A model generated the notes under the pieces. That model was not told where the DNA came from and did not search any database. It saw nothing but the letters and a program-made list of their open reading frames with translations. A program made the position numbers and the translations under genes. A stretch of DNA of 18,804 nt. Source: Micromonospora inyonensis. GTDB lineage: Bacteria > Actinomycetota > Actinomycetes > Mycobacteriales > Micromonosporaceae. Below, one piece after another: positions 1 to 7,135 of this stretch; position 1 is the first letter of the stretch; every line of letters starts with the position of its first letter. The DNA is taken from positions 1-18,804 of the forward strand of contig NZ_FMHU01000003.1 of assembly GCF_900091415.1 (NCBI RefSeq), written 5' to 3'.

Positions 1-504
1 GCCGGCGGCGGTGGCGTCCGGGGTCCGGCGCAGCCAGCCGAGGTGCGCGGCGACGAACCGGGCGGCGGCCGCCACCGGGTGCTCCGGACGGTCGTGGCGG
101 ATCGCGTCGCACGACGGTGACCGCACCGGCCCGGCGCAGCGGCCCACCCGGCACCGGCGCACAGCGGCCCGACGGGCGGGGCTGCCGCGTCGGCAGCGGA
201 CGCCCCGGGTGCGGGCGATGTGGTCCATCCAGGTCACCACGACGTGCGCGGCGGCCCACGCGGCGGCCGAGGCGTCCAGGTCGACCGGGATAGGCGGCTC
301 GGTCGAGCGAGGGCCGTCCCGGTCGCCGTAGCGAGCCTGCCGGGCGATGTTGACGACCGGCTCGGTGGCGTCGCGTGCCATGTCCCGCACTGCTCGGTGG
401 ACGGGGGCATAGCAGGGCTGGCAGACGTTTCCGCCGGTCGGGTCCGGGCGGGTGCACCAGGCACAGGTGGAGCAGGTTGCGGGCGGGGAGGGACGTCTGG
501 TCAT
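1..504 (-). CDS. Cys-pair hypothetical protein, 3' end outside window
   Basis: Open without a stop from ATG at 504 to the left edge (168 codons), so the protein is partial at its C-terminus. The start has a GGAG ribosome site about 5 bases upstream and overlaps the stop of the upstream HNH gene as ATGA, like most junctions in this operon. The N-terminus carries Cys pairs (CSTCAWC near residues 11-17 and CQPC near 28-31), a likely zinc-binding knuckle. After it come a helical stretch and an Arg-rich region of about 45 residues that may be out of frame, since it reads less naturally than its flanks. The end visible here (FVAAHLGWL) again looks like real protein. I do not recognise the family. 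Its place at the distal end of a phage/ICE-type operon suggests an accessory DNA- or RNA-binding protein, which is inference. Confidence 0.55.
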   Translation of the reverse strand, partial: MTRRPSPPATCSTCAWCTRPDPTGGNVCQPCYAPVHRAVRDMARDATEPVVNIARQARYGDRDGPRSTEPPIPVDLDASAAAWAAAHVVVTWMDHIARTRGVRCRRGSPARRAAVRRCRVGRCAGPVRSPSCDAIRHDRPEHPVAAAARFVAAHLGWLRRTPDATAAG

Positions 505-1544
505 GGGTGCTCCGTGCGGTCCTGGTGCTCGGGGTCGGGCTGCGGTGGATGTCCGGCGTGGTGTTCGGGAAGGGGCCGGGAGGTGCGGAGGTACGGGGAT
601 CCGTGCAGGGGGCCTCGGGGTGTGGTCGGGGGTCCGATGCGGTGGGCGGTAGGTGGTCCGGGGCGTGGGGGACCTAGTGAGGGAGCGGTGCCCGACCCGC
701 CCCGTCCCGTCCCGGGAGACGACGCGACCTGAGTCGGGACGCTGGTGACGGCGCTGGTCGGAAGGCAGACGGGTGCGCTGTTGCCGCTGGTGGCAGGCGT
801 TTCGGTGGGTGGGGGACCTGGATCGGGACCTGAGTGCGGACCTGGTCGGGACCTGAGTCCGGACCTAGGTCCGGACTCAGGTCTGACGTTGGTCCGGATG
901 CGGGTGGCTGCTCGCCGGGCGCGGGACGCAGCACCATGCCGGCGGCCTCGGGGGTGCGCTTGGACTTGCGGCGGTTGCAGCCGCGGCAGGCCACTACGAG
1001 GTTGGAGGCCGTCGGCGATCTCGGGGTCGACGTGGTCGTAAGTGAGGCCGGCGTCGGAGACCCGGTCGGAGAAGGGGCAGAAGTTGCCGCAGTAGCGGCA
1101 CACGTCGCGGTCGCGGGCCCGGACGGCCGCCTTCAGGGCGGAGTTCTTCAGCTCCTTGGCCTTGGCCTTGTGGACGTCGTTCTCCGACCGGGACGGGTTG
1201 CGGTCGAGGTAGTCGTGGATCAAGTAATCCCAGTCGTCGACCCACGTCCGGCCGTTCATGCACTCGCACCGCTCGCCGTCGTCGCGGCGGTGCAGCAGCG
1301 GCGCCCGGCCGTACCGGGCGCGCATGAGCCGCTCGTTGGCCTCGTCCCAGCCGAACAGGTCGAGGATGTCGGCGGTGAGGAACCCGTCGGACCGTTCGCC
1401 GGACACCCACGACAGCAGCTGGGTCCACACGCCGAGCGCCTCGGCGCGCTGCTTCTTCGCCCGCAGCCCGGTAGCACCGGGGTCGGCCAGGCCACGGACC
1501 TTGACGGACATGGCCAGCCGGTCGTCGATGCGCCCCCAAGGCAT
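501..1544 (-). CDS. HNH endonuclease-type protein (two apparent indels)
   Basis: Start ATG 1544 (MPWGRIDDRL) with AAAGGA 8 bases upstream. The N-terminal 115 residues contain an acidic region with LTADILDLFGWDEANE. The HNH core follows: VCRYCGNFC, then LTYDHVDP (the catalytic His context), then ACRGCNRRKSKRTPEAAG. The two Cys pairs and the DHVDP/N-R motifs are typical of phage HNH nucleases that cut DNA with a metal ion. The core is split: the CRGCNRR part is in another frame, needing removal of one base near 1003. A 12-bp repeat unit that is one base short near 845 returns the frame, and the gene then ends at 501 in an ATGA overlap with the next gene. The C-terminal third is Pro/Gly-rich with a 4-residue repeat. 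It could serve packaging, homing or self-defence; the family call is firm, the biological role is not. Confidence 0.72.
   Translation of the reverse strand: MPWGRIDDRLAMSVKVRGLADPGATGLRAKKQRAEALGVWTQLLSWVSGERSDGFLTADILDLFGWDEANERLMRARYGRAPLLHRRDDGERCECMNGRTWVDDWDYLIHDYLDRNPSRSENDVHKAKAKELKNSALKAAVRARDRDVCRYCGNFCPFSDRVSDAGLTYDHVDPEIADGLQPRSGLPRLQPPQVQAHPRGRRHGAASRARRAATRIRTNVRPESGPRSGLRSRPGPHSGPDPGPPPTETPATSGNSAPVCLPTSAVTSVPTQVASSPGTGRGGSGTAPSLGPPRPGPPTAHRIGPPTTPRGPLHGSPYLRTSRPLPEHHAGHPPQPDPEHQDRTEHP
814..884. repeat. 12-bp tandem repeat inside the HNH gene
   Basis: Six consecutive units starting GGACCT or GGACTC: 814, 826, 838, 849, 861 and 873. Five are 12 bp; the unit at 838 is 11 bp, consistent with one lost base. 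On the coding strand they give a degenerate 4-residue repeat (DLSP, DLGP, DSGP, DQVR, TQVP, IQVP). A related single copy lies at 726-740. Confidence 0.7.
851..882. repeat. Perfect 32-bp palindrome
   Basis: The half-site ACCTGAGTCCGGACCT at 851-866 is followed without spacer by its exact reverse complement at 867-882. It arises where three repeat units meet, the central unit GGACCTAGGTCC being itself palindromic. It could form a cruciform or RNA hairpin, or simply be a by-product of the repeat. Confidence 0.85.
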
Positions 1545-1560
1545 TAGCGGCGTCCTTTCG

Positions 1561-1600
1561 GGACACGACAACTAATGATCAACATCTATGGCTCTCCCGG
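1561..1600 (-). promoter_or_regulatory. Candidate internal promoter for the HNH gene
   Basis: An AT-rich stretch (about 1565-1592, with TGTTGATCATTAGTTGTC on the minus strand) in otherwise about 70% GC DNA. It lies between a strong hairpin (1609-1638) and the HNH start at 1544. Its position suggests a promoter that restarts transcription after the hairpin. No clear -35/-10 pair can be assigned by eye. Confidence 0.35.
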
Positions 1601-1608
1601 TATGGCGA

Positions 1609-1638
1609 GGCGCGGCCACCGGTTCCGGTGGCCGCGCC
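1609..1638 (-). terminator. 14-bp perfect hairpin, terminator or attenuator
   Basis: GGCGCGGCCACCGG at 1609-1622, then TT, then the exact reverse complement at 1625-1638. It lies 29 bases past the stop of the minus-strand gene 1667-1954 and before the HNH gene. There is no U-tract, as is common for actinomycete terminators, so it may give partial termination within the operon. Confidence 0.55.
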
Positions 1639-1666
1639 GGGCGGGCGTGTAGGGGCTGTTTGCAGG

Positions 1667-1954
1667 TCAGCGGGCGAACGACATGTCTGGTGGAGCGTCG
1701 GGCGGGCAGGTGTCGCACCGTGAGCCCGGCAGGCCCCAGACGGGCGTGTAGCAGACGCAGCAGGCCACCATCTCGTAGCCGGCGACCCGGGCCGCCGGCT
1801 TCTCGGTGACCTCGGGCGGGGCCTGCCCGGCGAGGGCGGCGTCGACGAGCGCGCGGCCCTTGCGGGCCCGCTCGACGGCCTCCTCCGGGGTGCGGACCTC
1901 GCGAACAGCGACGTCGGTCTCCCACTTCGGCCTGCCCCGGTAGCCGCGCTGCAT
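1667..1954 (-). CDS. Small protein with C-terminal zinc-knuckle Cys pairs
   Basis: 95 residues in an intact frame from ATG 1954 (an adjoining GTG at 1957 could also serve). The start overlaps the TGA of the upstream gene. The N-terminal half is basic and helical (EEAVERARKGRALVDAALAG). The C-terminal third has MVACCVCYTPVWG, then SRCDTCPPDAP: two CxxC pairs about 13 residues apart, the usual arrangement of a single zinc-binding knuckle. No enzyme motif is visible. It is one of several very small Cys-pair proteins in this operon, a pattern common in actinobacterial phages and integrative elements, where such proteins are mostly uncharacterised. Confidence 0.62.
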   Translation of the reverse strand: MQRGYRGRPKWETDVAVREVRTPEEAVERARKGRALVDAALAGQAPPEVTEKPAARVAGYEMVACCVCYTPVWGLPGSRCDTCPPDAPPDMSFAR

Positions 1955-2293
1955 CACGCACCCGCCGAGCCGGCCGGAACGCCAGCGCCGATGACCGCCG
2001 TGGTGTCGTCCGCGTTCGCAGCTGCCTCCTGGCGGAGGGCCTCGGCCAGCACCTCCTCGCCGTTCGGTCAGCTGGTAGAGGCGCACGCCGTCCCGGTCGT
2101 CGGCGTCCTCGGCGAGCCGAACCAGGCGGGCCGCCATGAGCGGACCGAGCCGCCGGCCGGCGCGGCGCAGGCCGAACGGCGGGTCGGGCAGCTTCTCGAA
2201 GTCCGGCCGGGTGTAGCGGGGGTCGCTGTGCACGCGGCCCTGCCTGATCGCTACGAGCAGCTCGACGTGTTCGGGGCCGAGGGTGGTCTGCAT
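1954..2293 (-). CDS. Small winged-helix-like protein (one apparent indel)
   Basis: Start ATG 2293 (MQTTLGPEHVELLVAI) with GGAG about 8 bases upstream. The segment LMAARLVRLAEDADDRDGVRLYQLTERGEEVLAEAL looks like the recognition helix and wing of a MarR/PadR-type winged helix, where [V/L]YxLTERG is the usual wing ending. The last part is out of frame: near 2058-2064 the reading must change (one extra base or two missing) to continue as EEVLAEALRQEA and stop at 1956, overlapping the next start. About 112 residues after correction. Likely a small DNA-binding regulator within the operon. The wing signature supports the fold; the target is unknown. Confidence 0.55.
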
Positions 2294-2328
2294 GAGGGTG
2301 TCTCCGATCGTGCTGTTCGGGTTGTGCG

Positions 2329-2529
2329 TCACGCCGCCGGCTCTTCCTGATCGCCGGCGTCGAGCAGGGCCAGGTGCCGCCGGCGTCGCCGGATCCGGCG
2401 CGCAGCGTCGTCCTCCAGCGCTGCCCGCTTCGCCAGGGCCTGCTCGACCGGGTGGGGCGGCTCGGGCGGCAAGGGAGGAGGGCCGTATCGCTCGGTCAGC
2501 AGGGCGTCGAGCAGGTCCTGCCGCGTCAT
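2329..2529 (-). CDS. 66-residue basic hypothetical protein
   Basis: Intact frame from ATG 2529, which overlaps the TGA of the upstream gene as ATGA (translational coupling). The N-terminus (MTRQDLLDALLTERYG) is followed by a Pro-rich linker and a predicted helix with a strongly basic patch (RRIRRRRRHLALLD). It could be a small nucleic-acid-binding protein. No recognised family. It is supported mainly by its coupled start and its place in the operon. Confidence 0.45.
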   Translation of the reverse strand: MTRQDLLDALLTERYGPPPLPPEPPHPVEQALAKRAALEDDAARRIRRRRRHLALLDAGDQEEPAA

Positions 2530-2713
2530 GACGGGTCACCCCGGGTGGCGCGCAGGGTGGCGCAGGCAGCGCAGTCACGCGGCTGTAGCCGGACCCGCTT
2601 GCGGCCGGTGGCCCGACCGGTGAGGGTGATCCCGCAGATGTGCGGGTACCGCTCGTCGACGGGCACCGGCCGGCCGAGCAGGATGCTCGCGCCATCCACA
2701 CTCCGGGCTGCAT
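2526..2713 (-). CDS. Small Cys-containing protein (one apparent indel)
   Basis: Best start is ATG 2713, five bases after the stop of the large HTH/zinc protein. One missing base near 2700 is then needed to continue into the clear frame ASILLGRPVPVDERYPHICG, then RVRLQPRDCAACATLRA, which stops at 2526 with an ATGA overlap. The total length is 188, so one lost base fits. Without correction a GTG at 2699 gives 57 residues but has no proper ribosome site. It contains one CxxC pair (DCAAC) plus an upstream HIC. Function unknown. Confidence 0.45.
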
Positions 2714-2717
2714 CGCG

Positions 2718-4100
2718 TCACCGTGGCCCGTCCTCGACGAGCTGGCCGTCGAGCGCGTCGCCGGCGCGGAGCCCGGCCCGGACGCCGGCGGCGTACAGGG
2801 TCGACAGGTCCGCCGGCAGCAGGCCGAGCGCGCACAGCACGTCGAGGGCCTGGTCGACGCCGGCGACGTAGAGCTCCACGCTGTGCACGTCGTAGCGGCC
2901 GCCGTCGGAGAGGTAGCGGACGCTGAGGTAGCCGTCGCGGTGCCACTGCACGGCGACCAGCTCGGCCCGGGCCAGCGGGGCCACCCCGGGCGGCGGGGCG
3001 AACGGCAGCTCGTACTCGCGCGGCTCGACGCACCACTGCTGGGCGTGCCGGAGGGCGGCCCGGAGGCGGGCGATCTGCGTCAGCGTCAGCTGCGGACGGT
3101 CGACGGTGGGGGCGTCCGCCCCGTCGCCGGGGAAGTCGGCGACGGAGCGGACACGCGGGGCTCGTCGACGACGTCGACGACGACGGCGGGCACCGGCGGG
3201 AAGGCAGTGCAGGGGCGGCGGGGACGTCGACGGCGGCCACGGGCGCGGCGGGCCAGCACCGGGGGCACCACTTCGCGTCGTGCCGCTCCCGGGCCTGCCG
3301 GGCGGTCACGATCAGACCGTTACGCGTCGACCTGCGGCACACGGTGAACTCGGCACCGGGCGGCGGGTCGTGCGCCTCAATTCCCCGGCGCGCGATCGCG
3401 ATCCACACCTCGTCGTCGTCGGCCGGGCCCGCCGGGAGGACCGCGTCGACACGACGCACGAACTCCGGCGCAACCTCGGCGACCGCCGCGATGCGCGCCG
3501 CCGGGTCGGTCTCGTACTGCTCGCCGAGGCCGGCCAGCTCGTCCTGGTCGTCGACGTTGGGGTGGGTGTCGCACTCGTCGGCTGGCTCTGCGATGGGCCG
3601 CCGGTTGGTGCCGGAACCACCACAGCGCGGGCAGGTGTTCTTCGTGCCCTCGAACCACTTTCCGCAGCCAAAGCACTGCCACGACCAGCGGTCGGGCTCG
3701 ACGGCCGGGGTCGGGCGGGTTGCTGGCCGCTGGCGGCCGTCCAGCGACATGACCGTAGCGGGGAGCGCGTCTGTCTCAGCTGAGACAGACGCGACGTCCC
3801 GGGCGGCGGTGGAGTGGCTGATCCCGAGGGCGGTGCCGATCGCGCGGGTGGACATGCGACCAGCCGCAGCGCGGTGACGGCCTGGCGGCGGTGGACCTCG
3901 GTCAGCCTCAGCGCGCGCCCGATCTCCTCGTCGACGTACGCCTCCCACGACGCGTAGCCGAGGACCTCCCAATCGCCGCGCTCCCACGCGAGCGCGATTT
4001 CCTGGACCGTCTCCAGCCAGTCCTGCAAGCCCTGCCGGATCCGGTCGGCGCGGGCCCGCGCGACCGGCACCGTCGAGCGGATCTCCACCACGGCGTTCAC
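2718..4100 (-). CDS. Large HTH plus zinc-ribbon DNA-binding protein (three apparent indels)
   Basis: GTG 4100 overlaps the preceding stop as GTGA. About 461 residues once three single-base losses (near 3862, 3205 and 3155) are restored; the net length is then a multiple of three. Order: an N-terminal helical region (WLETVQEIALAWERGDW, GYASWEAYVDEEI, LTEVHRRQAVTALR); an HTH (MSTRAIGTALGISHSTAARDV) followed by the conserved-looking SLDGRQRPATR; a zinc ribbon (CFGCGKWFEGTKNTCPRCGG); a second Cys pair (WCPRCW); then a long C-terminal domain ending LRAGDALDGQLVEDGPR. The N-terminal layout matches a type of ParB/RepB-like HTH protein frequent in actinobacterial phages and integrative elements. Partition, replication or regulation are all possible. 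The HTH and zinc ribbon are seen directly; the role is inferred. Confidence 0.6.
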
Positions 4101-4333
4101 CGGTTCTCCCCTCTGGTGCGCGCGACGGCCGCCGGGTCGAGGCGCAGGGTCGGGGCGTCAACGGGGTGGCCGGTCGCCAGCCGGCTGGCCACCACCAGCC
4201 GCCCGGTCGCGGTGGGCGTCGTCGCCGGCGCGGTGCCGGCCGGCGGCCGGCTGGACGAGGGTGGGCGGTCGGCGGCCGGGACCGGCGGCCGGCGCAGAAC
4301 CCGACCGGGCCAGTCGGCCCCGGTGCCGGTCAC
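4097..4333 (-). CDS. Small Pro/Ala-rich hypothetical protein
   Basis: 78 residues in an intact frame. GTG 4333 overlaps the preceding stop by four bases, with GGGGAGG upstream; a GTG at 4336 is an alternative. The middle is low-complexity (Pro, Ala, Thr, Ser) and the end is TLRLDPAAVARTRGENR, overlapping the next GTG as GTGA. No family recognised. Composition bias makes the coding call weaker than for its neighbours, but both junctions follow the operon rule. Confidence 0.42.
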   Translation of the reverse strand: MTGTGADWPGRVLRRPPVPAADRPPSSSRPPAGTAPATTPTATGRLVVASRLATGHPVDAPTLRLDPAAVARTRGENR

Positions 4334-4553
4334 CACGCGTCCTCCCCGTGGTCCCGCTCGCCCAAGATCGCGGCGTCACGCTCCCGCGCGGCCTCCACCA
4401 GCGCGTCCGGCAGCGGCCGGGGCGGGCGGCCGGGTCCGAGTGGCGGGCGTCGCCGGCCCTGCCGACCATGCGGCAGGTGCGGCAGGTCGCCCGGCCGGCG
4501 TGGTCGCGTCCGAGGTCCGGGTCCGGCACCAGCGGATGCCGGCGGCGGATCAC
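4330..4553 (-). CDS. Small hypothetical protein with one CxxC (one apparent indel)
   Basis: GTG 4553 overlaps the previous stop as GTGA. The N-terminus reads IRRRHPLVPDPDLGRDHAG, then ATCRTCRMVGRAGDARH. A single missing base near 4432 leads into LPDALVEAARERDAAILG and a stop at 4330. About 74 residues. The CRTC pair with a nearby His is compatible with a partial zinc site. The length (224) fits exactly one lost base. Function unknown. Confidence 0.45.
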
Positions 4554-4789
4554 CGGACCGACCCGTCGACGAGGGCACCGAGGCCGTCGATCGGTTCCTG
4601 TCCGGGCCCGGGGCGGCCACCCCGCCCGGACATGCCGGGCAGGGTGGCCGACACGGCCTGGACGGCGGCGGCGCGGGCGGCCGCCTTGCGCTTACGCCAG
4701 CAGCCTGCACCGACCCGGCGCGCGCGGGACTCCGGGGTGTGAAGCTCGCGGTCGCAGTCGATGCACCACACCGGGGTCGGCTCAGCCAT
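4550..4789 (-). CDS. DUF6011-like small zinc protein
   Basis: 79 residues in an intact frame from ATG 4789. The N-terminal core has WCIDCDRELHTPESRAR, then VGAGCWRKRK: a CxxC at residues 9-12, the short linker with TPESRAR, and a third Cys at 30. This resembles the DUF6011-type knuckle found widely in actinobacterial phage and ICE proteins. The C-terminal half is Ala/Gly-rich. The stop overlaps the next GTG as GTGA. Probably structural or nucleic-acid-binding; no catalytic residues are seen. Confidence 0.55.
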   Translation of the reverse strand: MAEPTPVWCIDCDRELHTPESRARRVGAGCWRKRKAAARAAAVQAVSATLPGMSGRGGRPGPGQEPIDGLGALVDGSVR

Positions 4790-5223
4790 CGCCGGCACCC
4801 GGCCGTGTCGCCGTCCGTTTCCACGTCGGCGGACGGCGTCCGGGCCGGCGAGGGCGGACCGGAGCCGGCCCCGCACATCGGCGGGCACCCACACGCCGGA
4901 GAGGTCCAGCGGCCCGCCGGCCAGCACGTCGAGCAACCGGTGAACATACGCCGACGCTCGCTCCGGCGGCGGGTCGATCGCCGGCGGGCTGTCCGGCTGC
5001 CACGCCGTCCAGATCCCGGCCGCGCCGGCCCGTAACGCCTCCCGACGGTCCGGCGAAACCATACGGTGCGCGAGCGCGGCCAGGGCCCGGTACGCCTGGG
5101 CCGACTGGTCCCGCTCGTCGAGCTGCCGGGTACGGGCAGCGAGAGCGACCATCACGGCGGCGAACAGCCCGCCGCCGGACAGAGCGACCAGGACGCTGAC
5201 CACGTAGTGCTGACGTCGATCAT
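4782..5223 (-). CDS. Membrane-anchored hypothetical protein (two apparent indels)
   Basis: ATG 5223 (MIDV) overlaps the previous stop and has GGAGG seven bases upstream. One missing base near 5214 joins it to QHYVVSVLVALSGGG, then LFAAVMVALAARTRQLDERD. This gives a single N-terminal membrane segment followed by a soluble helical domain (AYRALAALAHRM, SAYVHRLLDVLAGGPLDLSG, VPADVRGRLRSALAG). The end needs a second restored base near 4830 to stop at 4782 within ATGGCTGA. Without that it would read straight into the next gene. The length fits two lost bases. Inner-membrane topology with the bulk inside is inferred. Confidence 0.5.
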
Positions 5224-5656
5224 CGGTGGGCCTCCGGGATGATGAGGTGGTCGACGGCGCGACCGCGCCGATGCAGTGGGTGGACGCGGCGCGCTGCGCT
5301 CGGTGTCGGGCCGTGCGGGCCCGGCGATCGGACACAGCGACGCAGACCGCGGCCGCGCCCAGCCACGCGAGGACCAGCACGACGATCAGCGACCAGGTAC
5401 GGGGTCCGGCGTCGCCCGGCCACGCGGCGGCGAGCGCGGACACGATGAGCACCACGCCGGCGGCCACGGTCAGCACAGGCCCCACCGGCAGCGAGGGCCT
5501 CGTGGACGTCGGGCCGCCGAGCCGGGTACGGCGCGGCCAGCCCCGGTCGGGCCGGTGCGCCCACCACCAGATCCCCGCCGGGGCCAGGGCCACCAGCAGC
5601 AACCCGGCCACCTCCGGCGCGGCCAGGGCCACGCCCTGCACGATCCCGGCCCTCAT
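5220..5656 (-). CDS. Three-span membrane protein, Spd-like position (one apparent indel)
   Basis: ATG 5656, ATGA overlap with the previous gene. Three hydrophobic segments are clear: VAGLLLVALAPAGIWWWAH, then VLTVAAGVVLIVSALAAAW, then SLIVVLVLAWLGAAAVCVAV, with Arg-rich loops between (WAHRPDRGWPRRTR). One missing base near 5253 leads to VDHLIIPEAHR and a TGA that overlaps the next ATG. Small multi-span proteins in this position in actinomycete conjugative elements are often called spread (Spd) proteins. That label would rest on context only, as there is no diagnostic motif. Confidence 0.55.
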
Positions 5657-6428
5657 GCCGCCGCTCCCACCGCCCGCAGCGGCACCGACGCGGTGACGAC
5701 CAGACGGCTACCCCGCCACAGCGCACACGCGCTGTAGAGGTGCGTCTGCTGGCCGTCGACGATCGTCTGCTGCTCGACGGCCGTCGCGGCCGCGCCGACC
5801 TCGTCCGCCCACCCGGCGGCCTCGGCCACCGTGCGGCACGTGATCACGACCGTCTCGGTCCCAGCCAAGAACCGCACGCTCTCGGGGCGGGCAGCGCCGG
5901 CCGGTCGACGGCGGCGGTCAGGTCCGAGATCAACCGCAGCACCCGCGCCCGGCTCATCCGCACCCGGGCCGGCTGCGCCACCATCTGGCCGGCGACCGGC
6001 ACCGGCGCGGCCGCCGGCAGCGGGCCCGGCATCCCGGACGGCGTGGCCGCCGGGACCGCGGAACCGTCCACCCACAACCCGCACACGCCCGGCGGGTCGA
6101 CGCCCGCCCACGTCTCCGACTCCCGCCCGGCGGCCTGGATCGCGTCCAGCACACCGTCGAGGTCCCCGCTGCACACCATCACCGCGGCGGCCACTGTGCT
6201 GGACGCCTCGTCGCGGATCTCCACCCGCAACGTGGCGGGCCACCACAGGTCGGCAGGGTGAGGCGCTCCGGCCCGCCGGTCGTAGCGACGCTGGGCCCCG
6301 AGGTGGGGTCAGAGTCCCGGCGGGCCGGAGTCGTCTGGACGGGGGCGGCGACGTCGACGGGTGCCGCCCCGTCTCCGGCCGGGTGGCCGGAGTCTCGGCC
6401 GCCCGGGGGCGGCGGTAGGGTTGGTCAT
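5653..6428 (-). CDS. Unrecognised protein of about 258 residues (several apparent indels)
   Basis: ATG 6428 overlaps the previous stop. The sensible reading is: a Pro-rich, probably disordered N-terminus (PPPPGGRDSGHPAGDGAAPV); WWPATLRVEIRDEASSTVAA; MVCSGDLDGVLDAIQAAGRE; a Pro/Ala linker; a helix VRMSRARVLRLISDLTAAVD; then FLAGTETVVITCRTVAEAAG, GWADEVGAAATAVEQQTI and a C-terminal LYSACALWRG. Frame changes lie near 6414, 6250 and 5884 and their sum fits the length modulo 3. Two alpha/beta-looking halves are joined by a linker. I do not recognise it. It is the largest uncharacterised gene in the proximal half of the operon. Confidence 0.5.
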
Positions 6429-6614
6429 CTCGCTGTGGTCCCTTCGTGGAGGTTGGGCCTGGTCGGGATTCCGGGCCACGGCCGTGACAGCGGCCGTGGC
6501 CTTCTTGCTGCTGCTGGTGCTCGAGGCCAAGAGGCCGAGCACCACGAGGGCGATCACCCGCCGGCCGGGCCGGGCCGCAGACGCGACCCGGCACAGCTGC
6601 ACAAGGTGGGTCAT
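6425..6614 (-). CDS. Small single-span membrane protein (one apparent indel)
   Basis: ATG 6614 overlaps the previous stop as ATGA. About 62 residues: a basic N-terminus, the hydrophobic segment VIALVVLGLLASS, then a Ser/Lys-rich tail (STSSSKKATAAVTAVARN). To stop at 6425 and overlap the next ATG the frame must change near 6470 (one base too many or two missing). In the unchanged frame it would run on in a poor-looking translation. Function unknown; possibly a small membrane factor of the element. Confidence 0.42.
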
Positions 6615-6883
6615 TCGGCGATGGCCAGGCGGAACGCTGCGCGCCGCTGCTTTTTCGCGTCCCGTCGCCGCTGGGCGGCGGTCAGCCCGCGCCGATCGTT
6701 CTGCCGCTGGTAGTTGTCCGACCGCTTCTCGGCCGACAGGGGAGCGGCTGAGGTGCTGTTGGCGCCGGCGCTCCACGCCGTCGCCTCCAGGCGGATGCGC
6801 TCGGCCACCTGCTGGCCGGGGACGCGCAGGGTGAGGTCGATCCCCGACTTGGTCGGGGGGCCGCCGGTCTCGGGTCCGGTCAT
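6611..6883 (-). CDS. 90-residue basic hypothetical protein
   Basis: Intact. ATG 6883 has a very good ribosome site (AAAGGAG, 7 bases upstream) and overlaps the preceding stop as ATGA. An acidic/neutral N-terminal half (GIDLTLRVPGQQVAERIRLE) is followed by a strongly basic, Gln/Arg-rich C-terminal half (LTAAQRRRDAKKQRRAAFRL). This could bind nucleic acid. It follows the excisionase-like gene directly, so it may be needed for excision or early gene expression. That is inference from position only. Confidence 0.55.
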   Translation of the reverse strand: MTGPETGGPPTKSGIDLTLRVPGQQVAERIRLEATAWSAGANSTSAAPLSAEKRSDNYQRQNDRRGLTAAQRRRDAKKQRRAAFRLAIAE

Positions 6884-7135
6884 GCTGCAACTCCTTTGGA
6901 TCGGCCGACTTCGGCGCGCCTCGCGGCGACCTCGTCGGGGTGGGGACACTTGCCGGCTTCACCGCGCGGCTGGCCAGGATCTCGGCAGCGTCTTCGTGGG
7001 TGAAGCGGATCTCGTTGGCGATGCGGTGGTGCGGGAACGTCCGGGCGGAGACGCCTTTGCGGAGCCAGTCCTCACCGGTCTCCACAGCGCGGCCAGCTCG
7101 GCGAAGGTGAACACCTCCAGGTCGCGGCTGCTCAC
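6880..7135 (-). CDS. Excisionase-like winged-helix protein (two apparent indels)
   Basis: GTG 7135 overlaps the previous stop as GTGA. After restoring one base near 7084 and one near 6955 the protein is about 85 residues: DLEVFTFAELAAL, then ETGEDWLRKGVSARTFPHHR, IANEIRFTHEDAAEILASRA, and a tail PHPDEVAARRAEVGRSKG that stops at 6880 overlapping the next ATG. The WLRK...FPHHRI...IRFTxEDxxEI pattern is the classic small winged helix of excisionases and MerR-type DNA benders. The length (256) fits exactly two lost bases. Expected role: binds attachment-site arms and directs the integrase to excision. As the second gene of the leftward operon it would be made only when that promoter is open. Confidence 0.68.

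Noticed and set aside
834..1547. A 237-codon plus-strand open frame opposite the HNH gene
   Set aside because: Valine/Gly-rich mirror translation without a ribosome site; the minus strand shows recognisable HNH motifs.
6880..7135. Programmed ribosomal frameshifting in the excisionase-like gene and others
   Set aside because: The shifts occur in many unrelated genes, without a common slippery heptamer or downstream structure, and both signs occur. Sequencing error explains them better.
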